Origin: Streptomyces roseifaciens
Lineage (GTDB): Bacteria; Actinomycetota; Actinomycetes; Streptomycetales; Streptomycetaceae
Assembly (NCBI RefSeq): GCF_001445655.1
Contig: NZ_LNBE01000004.1
Coordinates: 2,046,001-2,110,000, forward strand
Length of the DNA stretch: 64,000 nt
Reading direction: 5' to 3'
Part shown: in pieces, positions 51,752 to 60,025 of the stretch
Position numbering within the stretch: position 1 is the stretch's first letter
How the letters are laid out: each line of letters opens with the position of its first letter
Notes under the pieces: model-generated
Seen by the model: only the letters and a program-made list of their open reading frames with translations
What the model was told of the DNA's origin: nothing
Databases searched by the model: none
Position numbers and translations under genes: made by a program

Positions 51752-53557
51752 ATGGAGACCGAGTCGGAGCCGTATGTCCGCCTGGCCACCTTGCGCGGGC
51801 TGCATCAGGTGGTGGCCGATCTGAACACGGCGCGAAGTCTCGCGGACACCTTGCAGACCGTCGCGGACGGCATCGTCACCGGGCTCGGGTACGAGCTCTC
51901 GGCCGTCAATCTCGTACGGCCCGACGGTGACCTCGTCGTCGCCGCCGTCGCCGGCAGCGCCGGCGCCGAAGCGCTGCTGGCCGGGCGGGTCGGCTCGCGC
52001 GTCTCCTGGGAGCGGCGGCTGGCCATGGCCGACCAGTGGGGCTCGCTGCGCTTCATCCCGTACACCGAGGGCTGGGTCCTCGACAACGACGACGTGCCCC
52101 AGTGGCACACCGCCGGCCCGGCGCCCCGCTTCCCGGACGAGTGGCACCCCATGGACCGCCTCTTCGCCCCCATGTACACCGCGGGCGCCGCGGGCGGCGA
52201 GCTCCTCGGCGTGATCTCCGTCGACAAGCCGCGCAACGGCCGCCGGCCCGGCGCCTGGGGTCGCGAGGCGCTGCAGATGTACGCCTTCCAGGCCGCCATC
52301 GCGATCAGCAACGCCCGGCTGCGGGCCAACATGCAGCGCGCCCTCGTCCGCCTGGAGCGGGAGCAGCAGGCCCTGCGCGCCAGTGAGGAAAGCTTCCGCC
52401 AGGCCTTCGAGTACGCGCCCAGCGGCATGGCCATCGCCGAGATGGGCGGCGATCAGCACGGCCGCCTGCACCGCACCAACGACGCCCTGTGCCGCCTCCT
52501 CGGCCGCTCCGCGTCCCAGATGCGCCGCTATTCGTTCTCCGACCTCGTCCACCCCGAGGACATCGGCACGCTCCTGCGCACCTCCGCCGAGGGCGGCCGC
52601 GCCGAGCTGCGGCTCGCCCGCCGCGACGGCACCTACGTGTGGGTGTCGCTGCGCAACTCCGTCGTGGCCGACGCCGCCGACGGGCCGCGCTTCCTGCTCA
52701 CCCACGTCGAGGACATCGAGGAGCGCAAGCGGCACGAGCTGCAGCTCGCCCACCGCGCCAGCCACGACTCGCTGACCGGCCTGCCCAACAGTGCCGAGCT
52801 GCGGGCCCGGCTCAGCAGCCGGCTGTGCAGCCGCGCGCCCGGCAGCGAGCCCCACGCGGCCGCCGTGGCCGCGCCCTACGGCTGTCTCGACGGCTTCGCC
52901 GAGGTGGAGGGCGTGGACGGGGCGGCGGCCGCGGGCGTGGGCGCGGCCGGCCTGGCCGGGATGGCCGCGGGCGGCGTGTACGGGTCCGGGCGGGCCGGGC
53001 CGTACGCGCACGGCTTCGGCTCCGAGCTCGGCCCCGAGCACGCGCCGGACTGCGGGCCCGACTACGCCCCCGACGAGATCGGCTGCGGCGACCACGACGG
53101 CGCCTACCCCGGGCATGTCCACGCCATAGCCCCGCCCGAGGACGGTGAGGACGACGGGACCAAGGGCCTGGCGGTCCTCTTCTGCGACCTCGACGGCTTC
53201 AAGGCGATCAACGACCGCTTCGGGCACCACACGGGAGACGCCGTCCTCATAGAGGTCGCCCGCCGGCTCAGCAACGGCGTGCGCGAAGGCGACACGGTCG
53301 CCCGCCTCGGCGGCGACGAATTCGTCGTCCTCGCGGACGGCCTCGCCCAGGCCGACGCGGAGGATCTCGCCGTACGGCTGCGCAGCGCCATCGTCCCGCC
53401 GATAAGGGTTGACGGCCGGGCGGTGCGGGTAGGCGCGAGTTTCGGCATCGGCTGGGCAGGCTGCGGAATGTCCGCCGACGAGGTGCTCCACTCCGCCGAC
53501 CAGCGCATGTACGTCGAAAAACGGTCACGCGCCAAGGCGGGTCGGCGGGCGGGCTGA
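51752..53557 (+). CDS. cdgB: Diguanylate cyclase CdgB (GAF-PAS-GGDEF)
   Basis: Makes the second messenger c-di-GMP, which in Streptomyces blocks development through BldD. 601 residues: GAF domain (about 12-200), PAS/PAC domain (about 213-330, YVWVSLRNSVV ... VEDIEERKRHE), then a GGDEF domain with GGDEF at 520-524, so the enzyme should be active. The GGDEF domain is split: DSLTGLPNSAELR at about 340 is separated from LFCDLDGFKAI at about 475 by some 100 Ala/Gly/Asp-rich residues. ATG with GGGGGAG upstream. Cytoplasmic. Matches SCO4281 in layout and position. Confidence 0.9.
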   Translation: METESEPYVRLATLRGLHQVVADLNTARSLADTLQTVADGIVTGLGYELSAVNLVRPDGDLVVAAVAGSAGAEALLAGRVGSRVSWERRLAMADQWGSLRFIPYTEGWVLDNDDVPQWHTAGPAPRFPDEWHPMDRLFAPMYTAGAAGGELLGVISVDKPRNGRRPGAWGREALQMYAFQAAIAISNARLRANMQRALVRLEREQQALRASEESFRQAFEYAPSGMAIAEMGGDQHGRLHRTNDALCRLLGRSASQMRRYSFSDLVHPEDIGTLLRTSAEGGRAELRLARRDGTYVWVSLRNSVVADAADGPRFLLTHVEDIEERKRHELQLAHRASHDSLTGLPNSAELRARLSSRLCSRAPGSEPHAAAVAAPYGCLDGFAEVEGVDGAAAAGVGAAGLAGMAAGGVYGSGRAGPYAHGFGSELGPEHAPDCGPDYAPDEIGCGDHDGAYPGHVHAIAPPEDGEDDGTKGLAVLFCDLDGFKAINDRFGHHTGDAVLIEVARRLSNGVREGDTVARLGGDEFVVLADGLAQADAEDLAVRLRSAIVPPIRVDGRAVRVGASFGIGWAGCGMSADEVLHSADQRMYVEKRSRAKAGRRAG

Positions 53558-53685
53558 GGCCACGCACCGCGAGGTGTCGCCGCGTCGCGGTAGGCTGCGC
53601 CAACGCGGCACCGCCGCCTACCGTGAAATCGAACGCAAAGATTTGGCCAGTGGGCGATGGGCCCACAGGTTGGGAGTGACAGGGG

Positions 53686-54639
53686 ATGACGGCCGGTAAT
53701 AACGGCACGGGTACGCCGGAGAACGACGACCCGTTCGCGCACCTGTACCGCTCGGAGGGCGGCGAGGGGCCTCACGACAACGCCCCGGCCGCGCCGCAGC
53801 CGGGCGTCCCCCGCACTTCGTACAACCAGGTACGGACGGTCGGTTCACGCCAGTACGGCCCGCGCCAGCCGCAGTCGCAGCCGCAGCCGCCGCACGCTCA
53901 GCAGCCGTCGCCGCACTATGCGGCGCCGGAGACCCTGCCGGGCGGCCTCCCGCGGCAGCCGGCGTCCCACGGCGGCCACGGTGGTCACGGCGGCGGCTCC
54001 CGGCCGAAGCGGACCGGCCTGCTGGTGGCGGCCATAGCCGTCGTCGCGGTGGTGGCGGGCGGCATCGCGGTGGCGATGCTGAACAACAGCGGCACGAGTG
54101 ACGACACGAACACTCAGGCGTCCTCCGGGGGCGACCAGAAGCAGTCGCAGGACGAGGACAAGAAGAAGCCGTCCAAGGACCCGGAGAAGAAGAAGGAGCC
54201 GGACAACCCGTCGGCGGTCGGGAAGCTCAAGCGGGATGCGTCGAGCCTGAGGCTGGTCGGCAGCGCCGCCACGTCGCATGAGGTGCACGGAGCCAAGGCC
54301 GAGAACGGTGCGTACGTAGGCATCAATCAGGTGGGTGCCGGCATCGAGTGGGAGGTGGACGTCCCCAGCGGTGGCGACTACCGGCTGTACGCCACCTACG
54401 GAGTGCCCGGCACGGACAACGACCTTTCGGTCGCCACCAATGGCGCCACGGCCTCCTATCCCATAAAGATGAAGAACTTCGGCAATGCCAAGCCCGGTGA
54501 GTGGGTGAACTTCTGGGTGAACTCCTGGACCCAGGTCACGCTCAAGCCGGGCAAGAACACCATCAAGATGTCCTGCGAGCAGGGCAACAAGTGCGACGTG
54601 CACATCGACCAGGTCTGGCTGCAGCCCGGCGGCGCGTGA
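53686..54639 (+). CDS. Membrane-anchored CBM35 carbohydrate-binding protein
   Basis: A 317-residue protein. A cytoplasmic Pro/Gln/His-rich N-terminus (1-108) is followed by one membrane helix (about 109-131, GLLVAAIAVVAVVAGGIAVA), a charged Lys/Asp-rich linker, and a C-terminal beta-sandwich of the CBM6/35 type (about 180-317: GGDYRLYATYGVPGTDNDLS, VTLKPGKNTIKMSC, HIDQVWLQ). It would display a sugar-binding module outside the membrane; ligand unknown. A hairpin terminator follows within the end of the convergent aldolase gene. Confidence 0.78.
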   Translation: MTAGNNGTGTPENDDPFAHLYRSEGGEGPHDNAPAAPQPGVPRTSYNQVRTVGSRQYGPRQPQSQPQPPHAQQPSPHYAAPETLPGGLPRQPASHGGHGGHGGGSRPKRTGLLVAAIAVVAVVAGGIAVAMLNNSGTSDDTNTQASSGGDQKQSQDEDKKKPSKDPEKKKEPDNPSAVGKLKRDASSLRLVGSAATSHEVHGAKAENGAYVGINQVGAGIEWEVDVPSGGDYRLYATYGVPGTDNDLSVATNGATASYPIKMKNFGNAKPGEWVNFWVNSWTQVTLKPGKNTIKMSCEQGNKCDVHIDQVWLQPGGA

Positions 54640-54641
54640 CC

Positions 54642-55469
54642 TCACCCGGAGACGGTCCGGAGGAATCCCGCGACCGTCTCCGTCATCGCAGCCCGCGCAG
54701 GGGTCAGGTACTTGCGCGGGTCCGTGGTGGAGGGGTGGGCTTCCAGGAAGGCGCGGATCGCGCCTGTGCAGGCCTTGTTCAGGGCCGTGCCCACGTTGAT
54801 TTTCGTCATTCCGGCGGCGACCGCCCGGCGGAGTTCCGTGTCCGGGACGCCCGACGAGCCGTGGAGGACCAGGGGGACGGGGACGGCGGCCCGTAGGGAC
54901 GCGATCAGGGCGTGGTCCAGGGTCGCCGTGCGTTCCGTCATTGCGTGGGCGCTGCCCACCGCCACGGCCAGGGCGTCGACGCCTGTATCCGCCACGTAGG
55001 CCGCCGCTTCCGCCGGGTCAGTGCGTACGCCCGGGGTGTGCGCGTCGCCCGCCTTTCCGCCTACGCGGCCCAGTTCCGCCTCCACCCAGATGTCGCGTTC
55101 GTGGCCCCAACGGGCCGCTTCCGCCGTTGCTTTGACGTTGTCTCCGTAAGGGAGTTTCGAGGCGTCGAACATCACCGAGCTGAAGCCGTGGGCGTGCGCC
55201 TGGCGCAGGAGCGCCTCGTTCTCCACGTGGTCCAGGTGGAGGGACAGGCGCGCCGACGAGGCGGTCGCCACCGCCGCCGTCGCGGCGGCGATGGGGCCCA
55301 GTCGTCCCCCGTGGAATTTGACGGCGTTCTCCGAGATCTGCAGAACCGCGGGGCGGTTCGCGGCTTCCGCGCCGGCCGCGATGGCTTCGGCGTGTTCGAC
55401 CGTGATGACGTTGAAAGCGCACAGGGCGCGGCCTGCGGTGATGAGTTCCCTGGTGTGGACGAGTGGCAT
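54642..55469 (-). CDS. Class II aldolase, tagatose/fructose-bisphosphate type
   Basis: A 275-residue zinc aldolase of the GatY/KbaY/AgaY-Fba group. Zinc and catalytic residues are visible: LHLDHVEN (Asp-His), the later HGSSGVP and KINVGTAL segments, and the glutamate in VEAELGRVGG. It cleaves a ketose-1,6-bisphosphate to DHAP and glyceraldehyde-3-phosphate. With the kinase, deacetylase and SIS isomerase nearby, tagatose-1,6-bisphosphate is a likely substrate; fructose-bisphosphate cannot be excluded. Confidence 0.82.
   Translation of the reverse strand: MPLVHTRELITAGRALCAFNVITVEHAEAIAAGAEAANRPAVLQISENAVKFHGGRLGPIAAATAAVATASSARLSLHLDHVENEALLRQAHAHGFSSVMFDASKLPYGDNVKATAEAARWGHERDIWVEAELGRVGGKAGDAHTPGVRTDPAEAAAYVADTGVDALAVAVGSAHAMTERTATLDHALIASLRAAVPVPLVLHGSSGVPDTELRRAVAAGMTKINVGTALNKACTGAIRAFLEAHPSTTDPRKYLTPARAAMTETVAGFLRTVSG
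54647..54682. terminator. Terminator of the CBM35 gene
   Basis: Perfect 11-base arms CGGAGACGGTC and GACCGTCTCCG with a 14-base loop. It starts eight bases after the CBM35 stop and lies within the last codons of the leftward aldolase gene. Confidence 0.6.
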
Positions 55470-55511
55470 GGCCGGTGGTCCTTCCGTCGGGGCGCCCCCT
55501 CGGGGGCGGGT

Positions 55512-56444
55512 TCAGGCCGCCGTGACCTTCACGTGCGGCAGCACGTCCTCGTACGTCGCGGGGTCGAATTCGCCTGCCGTGGGGGCCTTTACGGTGGCCG
55601 CGGCCAGGGCCACGGCCCGGGTCAGGCGGTCCGGCCAGGGGAGGCCCTCGACGAGCGCCGACAGGAGGCCGGCCGCGGCGGAGTCGCCGGCGCCGGTCGG
55701 GTTGCCGGTGAGGCGGTGGGGCGGGGCCGCGTGCCAGCGGCCGTCGGGGGTCACGGCGAGCACGCCCTCCGGGCCGAGCGTCGCGGCGATGGCGTGGGCG
55801 CCGCGGCGGCGGGCGTCCAGGGCCGCGCGGAGGGGCTCCGTGGAGCCGGTGAGGGCCGCGAGTTCGGCCGTGTTGGGGGTGACCAGGTCGGGGCGGGCGG
55901 CGATGCCGCGGCGCAGCGGTTCGCCGCTGGTGTCCAGCAGGACGGGGACGCGGGCGGCGCGCGCCTGCCGGATGAGATGGGCATACGCCCCGACCGGTAC
56001 GCCCGGCGGCAGGCTCCCGCACAGGGCGACGGCGCGGGCCTCGCGCAGCAGGCGCGTGTAGGTGTCCGTGAACGCCGCCCACTCCTCGGCGGTGACGTCC
56101 GGTCCGGTCTCGTTGAGCTGGGTGGTGTCGCCGGTGGAGGCGTCCACGACGGCGACCGTGCGGCGCGTGGTGCCGAGGATGGGGACGAGGGAGTCGACGA
56201 GCTCCGCCCCGCCGCCGGGGGCGCCCTCGGCGAGGTGGCGGCGCAGGGTCTCGCCCGTCGTGCCGCCCGCGAAGCCCGTGACCACCGTGGTGTGGCCGAG
56301 GGCGGCGAGGACGCGGGCCACGTTGACGCCCTTGCCGCCGGGCCGTTCGGCGGCGGCCGTGACGTGGTGCGACGCGTGCGGCTGCAGCCGCGGGACGCGA
56401 TAGGTCAGATCGAGCGCTGCGTTGAGCGTGACCGTGAGGATCAC
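55512..56444 (-). CDS. 1-phosphofructokinase / tagatose-6-phosphate kinase type
   Basis: A 310-residue PfkB-family kinase. MILTVTLNAALDLTYRV at the start, GGKGVNVARVLAALG, and the catalytic base/anion-hole motif NPTGAGDSAAAG are present. The NAALDLTY start is typical of the FruK/LacC/AgaZ-like group that phosphorylates a hexose phosphate at C1. It lies 42 bases before the aldolase on the same strand, so the two act in sequence. Tagatose-6-phosphate or fructose-1-phosphate are the candidate substrates. Confidence 0.83.
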   Translation of the reverse strand: MILTVTLNAALDLTYRVPRLQPHASHHVTAAAERPGGKGVNVARVLAALGHTTVVTGFAGGTTGETLRRHLAEGAPGGGAELVDSLVPILGTTRRTVAVVDASTGDTTQLNETGPDVTAEEWAAFTDTYTRLLREARAVALCGSLPPGVPVGAYAHLIRQARAARVPVLLDTSGEPLRRGIAARPDLVTPNTAELAALTGSTEPLRAALDARRRGAHAIAATLGPEGVLAVTPDGRWHAAPPHRLTGNPTGAGDSAAAGLLSALVEGLPWPDRLTRAVALAAATVKAPTAGEFDPATYEDVLPHVKVTAA

Positions 56445-56592
56445 CGGCGTCTCCCTCCCTTGACCAATGAACCGGACCGTCGACCGCGAGCGATCATGCC
56501 AAAACAGCGGCGGCAGGCCCAGACCTCGGGACCGCCGCCGCTGTTCCGGCCGGAGTGCGGCCGTGCGTCAAGGGCGGGAGAAATCAGTGCAC

Positions 56593-57738
56593 TTAGGGCC
56601 TGACCACCCATTCGCCCTTGCGCATGACGCCCACCAGGTCGTACGAGGCGTCGAAAACGACCAGATCCGCATCCTTGCCGGGCTCCAGGGAGCCGACCCG
56701 GTCGGCCACGCCCAGCAGCCGCGCCGGGTTCGCCGAGAGGGCCCGTACCGCCTGGCCCACCGTCAGCTTGTCGATCGTCACCGCGCGCTTGAACGCCGTG
56801 TCCAGGGTCAGCGTCGAGCCCGCGATCGAACCCGCCGTCGGGCCGTCGGCGATCCGGGCCACGCCGTCCTTGACCTCGACGCTCATCGGGCCGAGCGGGT
56901 ACATGCCGTCGCTCATGCCGGCCGCGCCCATCGCGTCGGTGATGAACGCGACCCGGTCCGCGCCGGCGCGGGCGAACGCCAGCTCCAGGACGGCGGGGTG
57001 CAGGTGCGTGCCGTCGTTGATCAGCTCGACGGTGACCCGCTCGTCCTCCAGGAGCGCCGCGATCGGGCCGGGGGCGCGGTGCAGAAGGCCCGGCATCGCG
57101 TTGAAGAGGTGGGTGGCGACGGTCGCGCCCGCCTCGATGGCCTCCAGGGTCGCCTCGTAGGACGAGTCCGTGTGGCCGACGGCGGCGACGACGCCGTGCT
57201 CGGCGAGCAGCCGGACGGAGTCGAGGCCGCCCGCCAGCTCCGGGGCCAGCGTCATCATGCGGGCCGCGCCGCGCGCCGCGTCGACCAGCTTGCGGACGTC
57301 CGCCGGCTGCGGGTCGCGCAGCAGCTCCGGCTGGTGGGCGCCGCAGCGGTGCGGGGAGATGAACGGGCCCTCGAAGTGGATGCCCGCCAGGTCGCCCTGC
57401 TCGGTCAGCTCGGAGAGGACGGCCGCCTGCCGGGCGAGGTCGTCCAGGTCGCCGGTGACGGTGGAGGCGACCATGGTCGTGGTGCCGTGCGCGCGGTGCG
57501 TACGGATCGCGGTCAGGGCCTCCTCGGGGTCGCCCGCCGAGAAGGACGCGCCGCCGCCGCCGTGGACGTGCATGTCCACGAAGCCGGGGACGATCCAGTG
57601 GCCCGAGAGGTCGAGCGTGGCCTGCTCGCCGCTCTCGTTCGCGGCGATCCGCCGGCCCTCGACCGTCACCCGCCCGTCCTCGACCACGCCGGTCGGCAGC
57701 ACCACGCGGGCGCCGGCGAGAACCGTTCGTTCGACCAT
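56593..57738 (-). CDS. nagA: N-acetylhexosamine-6-phosphate deacetylase
   Basis: Removes acetate from GlcNAc-6-P (or GalNAc-6-P), an amidohydrolase of 381 residues. Metal ligands: His-x-His in VDMHVHGGGG, Glu in HFEGPFIS, His in VGHTDSSYE and HLFNAMPG; catalytic Asp in FITDAMGAAG. The ATG at 57738 shares a base with the nagK stop (TGATG), so the pair is one operon, as in S. coelicolor nagKA under DasR. Its product, GlcN-6-P, is the DasR inducer. Confidence 0.93.
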   Translation of the reverse strand: MVERTVLAGARVVLPTGVVEDGRVTVEGRRIAANESGEQATLDLSGHWIVPGFVDMHVHGGGGASFSAGDPEEALTAIRTHRAHGTTTMVASTVTGDLDDLARQAAVLSELTEQGDLAGIHFEGPFISPHRCGAHQPELLRDPQPADVRKLVDAARGAARMMTLAPELAGGLDSVRLLAEHGVVAAVGHTDSSYEATLEAIEAGATVATHLFNAMPGLLHRAPGPIAALLEDERVTVELINDGTHLHPAVLELAFARAGADRVAFITDAMGAAGMSDGMYPLGPMSVEVKDGVARIADGPTAGSIAGSTLTLDTAFKRAVTIDKLTVGQAVRALSANPARLLGVADRVGSLEPGKDADLVVFDASYDLVGVMRKGEWVVRP

Positions 57739-58685
57739 CAGGCGGAAACCTCCGTGAGGTGGGTGGTGAGCAGGTCCCAGGCGAGCAGGCCCGCGCCCAG
57801 GCAGCCGGCGGCGTCGCCGAGGGCCGCCGGGACGATGCGGGGGAGCTGCTGGAAGGTGATGCGCTCCGCGATCGCCGCGCGCAGCGGGGCGAAGAGGGTC
57901 TCGCCGGCCTCGGCGAGGCCGCCGCCGACGATCAGCGTGCGCGGGTCCAGCAGGGTGTGGGCGACGACGAGGCCGTCCGCGAGGGCGTCGACGGCCTCCT
58001 GCCAGACGGCGCGGGCGCGCGGGTCGCCGGCGTCGACGGCGCGCGCGCAGTCCGCGGCGTCGGCCTCCGGGTCGCCGCTCGCCTCCGCCCAGGCGCGGCT
58101 GACCGCGGCGGCGGACGCGAGGGTCTCCAGGCAGCCGCGGCCGCCGCAGCCGCACGGCCGGGCATCCGGGCCGGGGTGTACGCGGACGTGGCCGATCTCG
58201 CCCGCGCCGCCGTGGGCGCCGGCCTCGATGCGGCCCTCGACGCCGATGGCGCCGGCGATGCCGGTGCCGAGGGCGACGAACAGGAAGCGGTCCGTGCCCT
58301 CGCCCGCGCCGATGCGGCCCTCGGCGAGGCCGCCGGTACGGACGTCGTGGCCGAGGGCCACGGGGGTGCCGCCCAGGCGGCGGCTCAGCAGATCGCGCAG
58401 GGGGACGTCGCGCCAGCCGAGGTTGGCGGCGTAGACGGCCGTGCCGGTGCCGGCGTCCACGATGCCGGGCACGGCGATGCCCGCCGCGGCCGCGGGCTCG
58501 CCGAAGGCGGCCTCGCCGGTGGCCGCGAGCTCGGCGGCGAAGTCCAGGATGCCGGTTATGACGGCGTCCGGGCCCCGGTCGCGGCCGGTCGGGCGGCGGG
58601 CCTCGTGCAGCAGTTCGTGGTCCGGGCCGATCAGGGCGGCCTTGATGGCGGTGCCGCCTACGTCGAGCGCGATGACGTGTCTCAC
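57738..58685 (-). CDS. nagK: ROK-family N-acetylhexosamine kinase
   Basis: A 315-residue ROK sugar kinase. ATP loop ALDVGGTAIKAALIG at the start, catalytic Asp in LGHDVRTGGLAEG, and the zinc motif CGCGGRGCLE, which marks ROK proteins; no DNA-binding domain, so it is a kinase and not a repressor. Phosphorylates GlcNAc or GalNAc at C6 after import. GTG 58685 (VRHVIALDVGG) is preferred to the GTG at 58709, which abuts the dre site. Coupled to nagA. Confidence 0.85.
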   Translation of the reverse strand: MRHVIALDVGGTAIKAALIGPDHELLHEARRPTGRDRGPDAVITGILDFAAELAATGEAAFGEPAAAAGIAVPGIVDAGTGTAVYAANLGWRDVPLRDLLSRRLGGTPVALGHDVRTGGLAEGRIGAGEGTDRFLFVALGTGIAGAIGVEGRIEAGAHGGAGEIGHVRVHPGPDARPCGCGGRGCLETLASAAAVSRAWAEASGDPEADAADCARAVDAGDPRARAVWQEAVDALADGLVVAHTLLDPRTLIVGGGLAEAGETLFAPLRAAIAERITFQQLPRIVPAALGDAAGCLGAGLLAWDLLTTHLTEVSA

Positions 58686-58712
58686 GGGGACAGTGTCGCG
58701 TGTCCGCACACG

Positions 58713-58728
58713 AAAGGTCTAGTCCACT
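58713..58728. promoter_or_regulatory. DasR-responsive (dre) site of nagK-nagA
   Basis: AAAGGTCTAGTCCACT matches the consensus ACTGGTCTAGACCACT at 13 of 16 positions, including GGTCTAG and CCACT. It is 28 bases before the nagK start, where a repressor would block transcription. nagKA is a known DasR operon in S. coelicolor. dasR itself is not in the window. Confidence 0.75.
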
Positions 58729-58882
58729 CGCCCGTGGGTGGGTGTTTCCCCGCCTCCGGCGGGGTCCCCGTGCCCGCCCGCCCACCCACGAGGCGGAACG
58801 CGATGACGTTCGCGCCGGGCCGCGTGAATCCGCCGCGGCGGCGGGGAGGGCCCGCCCGGCGGTCAGGGCGGGCCAAGGCCGG

Positions 58883-59839
58883 TCAGTCGTTCAGGATTAC
58901 GCTTCTTGTCAGGTTTTTCGGGGTGTCCGGGTTCAGGTTGCGGGACTCCGCCACCGCCACCGCCAGGCGTTGGGCGCGGATCAGGTCCGCCATCGGGTCC
59001 AGGCGGGTGCCGTCCGCCACGAGGGTGCCGCCCGTGCGGGAGATGTCCGTCTCCAGGCCCGCCGGGGCGGTGCCCAGGAGCCAGGCCACGCGGCCCGGGG
59101 CCGTGATCGCCATCGGGCCGTGGCGGTACTCCATCGCCGGGTACGCCTCCGTCCACGCGCCCGCCGCCTCCCGCATCTTCAGTGCCGCCTCCTGCGCGAG
59201 GCCGTACGTCCAGCCTGCGCCCAGGAAGGTCCACTGACCGGCGGACAGCACCTCGGGAGGCAGCGGGTCCTTCAGCGCCGTCTCCGCGTCCGTCGCCGCC
59301 TCTGCCATCCCCTTCACCCCCGCCGGCAGCGCGCCGCTCGCCTCCAGGCCCGCCCGCAGGTACGCCAGCGCCGTCGTCGCGAAGCGGGTCTGGACCACCG
59401 ATTCCTCGTCCGCCCAGTCCAGCACCGCGGCCTCGTCGGCCGCGCGCACCACCGGCGACGCCGGGTCGGCGGTCAGGGCGAAGACTTCCCAGCGCTCGCG
59501 CACCTCCTCGATCAGGTCGAGCACCTCCGTCGTCGTCCCCGACCGCGTGATCACCACGAGCCGGTCGTACGTGCGCATCACCGGGAACTCCGACGCCGGG
59601 AAGGCGTCCGTCTCCCCCTGCCCCGACGCCTCCCGCAGCGCCGCGTACGCCTGGGCCATGAACCACGAGGTGCCGCAGCCGGTCACGGCCACCCGCTCCC
59701 CGGGGCGTGGAAGGCCCGTCGCGCGCGCCGAGGCCCCGGCCCCGGCCCCGGCCGCGGCCTCGGTCGCGCGCCGCCAGCAGGCGGGCTGAGTGGTGATCTC
59801 CGCAGAGGTGAGAGAGGGGGTGAGAGAGGGCTCGGACAT
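58883..59839 (-). CDS. SIS-domain sugar-phosphate isomerase/deaminase
   Basis: A 318-residue protein with two SIS domains (GTSWFMAQAYAAL, then VITRSGTTTEVLDLI; second domain from FLGAGWTYGLAQEAALKMREA). It resembles the isomerase half of GlmS and the AgaS/FrlB group, lacking the glutaminase domain, so it may convert hexosamine-6-phosphate to ketose-6-phosphate plus ammonia. A Glu/His pair (MEYRHGP) near the end is typical. It is about 200 bases upstream of nagK on the same strand. Substrate (GlcN-6-P or GalN-6-P) is uncertain. Confidence 0.83.
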   Translation of the reverse strand: MSEPSLTPSLTSAEITTQPACWRRATEAAAGAGAGASARATGLPRPGERVAVTGCGTSWFMAQAYAALREASGQGETDAFPASEFPVMRTYDRLVVITRSGTTTEVLDLIEEVRERWEVFALTADPASPVVRAADEAAVLDWADEESVVQTRFATTALAYLRAGLEASGALPAGVKGMAEAATDAETALKDPLPPEVLSAGQWTFLGAGWTYGLAQEAALKMREAAGAWTEAYPAMEYRHGPMAITAPGRVAWLLGTAPAGLETDISRTGGTLVADGTRLDPMADLIRAQRLAVAVAESRNLNPDTPKNLTRSVILND

Positions 59840-60025
59840 GCGCTTTCTTCTCCTTCCACCGGTGATCTCCGTGCATAGCAGCCCCCGCCCCGCGCGGGAA
59901 GGGCGATACCGAAGCGAAACCGGAGTCGGCTGGACCGTATGGTGACCCGCGGGGGAAACTCACGGTTCTCACGGTCTTCAGCGGACGCTCAGGACGATCA
60001 CAAACCACGAAGGTGGGAAGCAGTA

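Noticed and set aside
51629..53491. A 620-codon leftward frame opposite cdgB
   Set aside because: Composition is Val/Gly/Glu/Ala-rich without domains; cdgB on the other strand has intact GAF, PAS and GGDEF motifs.
57738..58685. The ROK protein as a NagC-type repressor
   Set aside because: It has no N-terminal helix-turn-helix; the ATP loop begins at residue 7.
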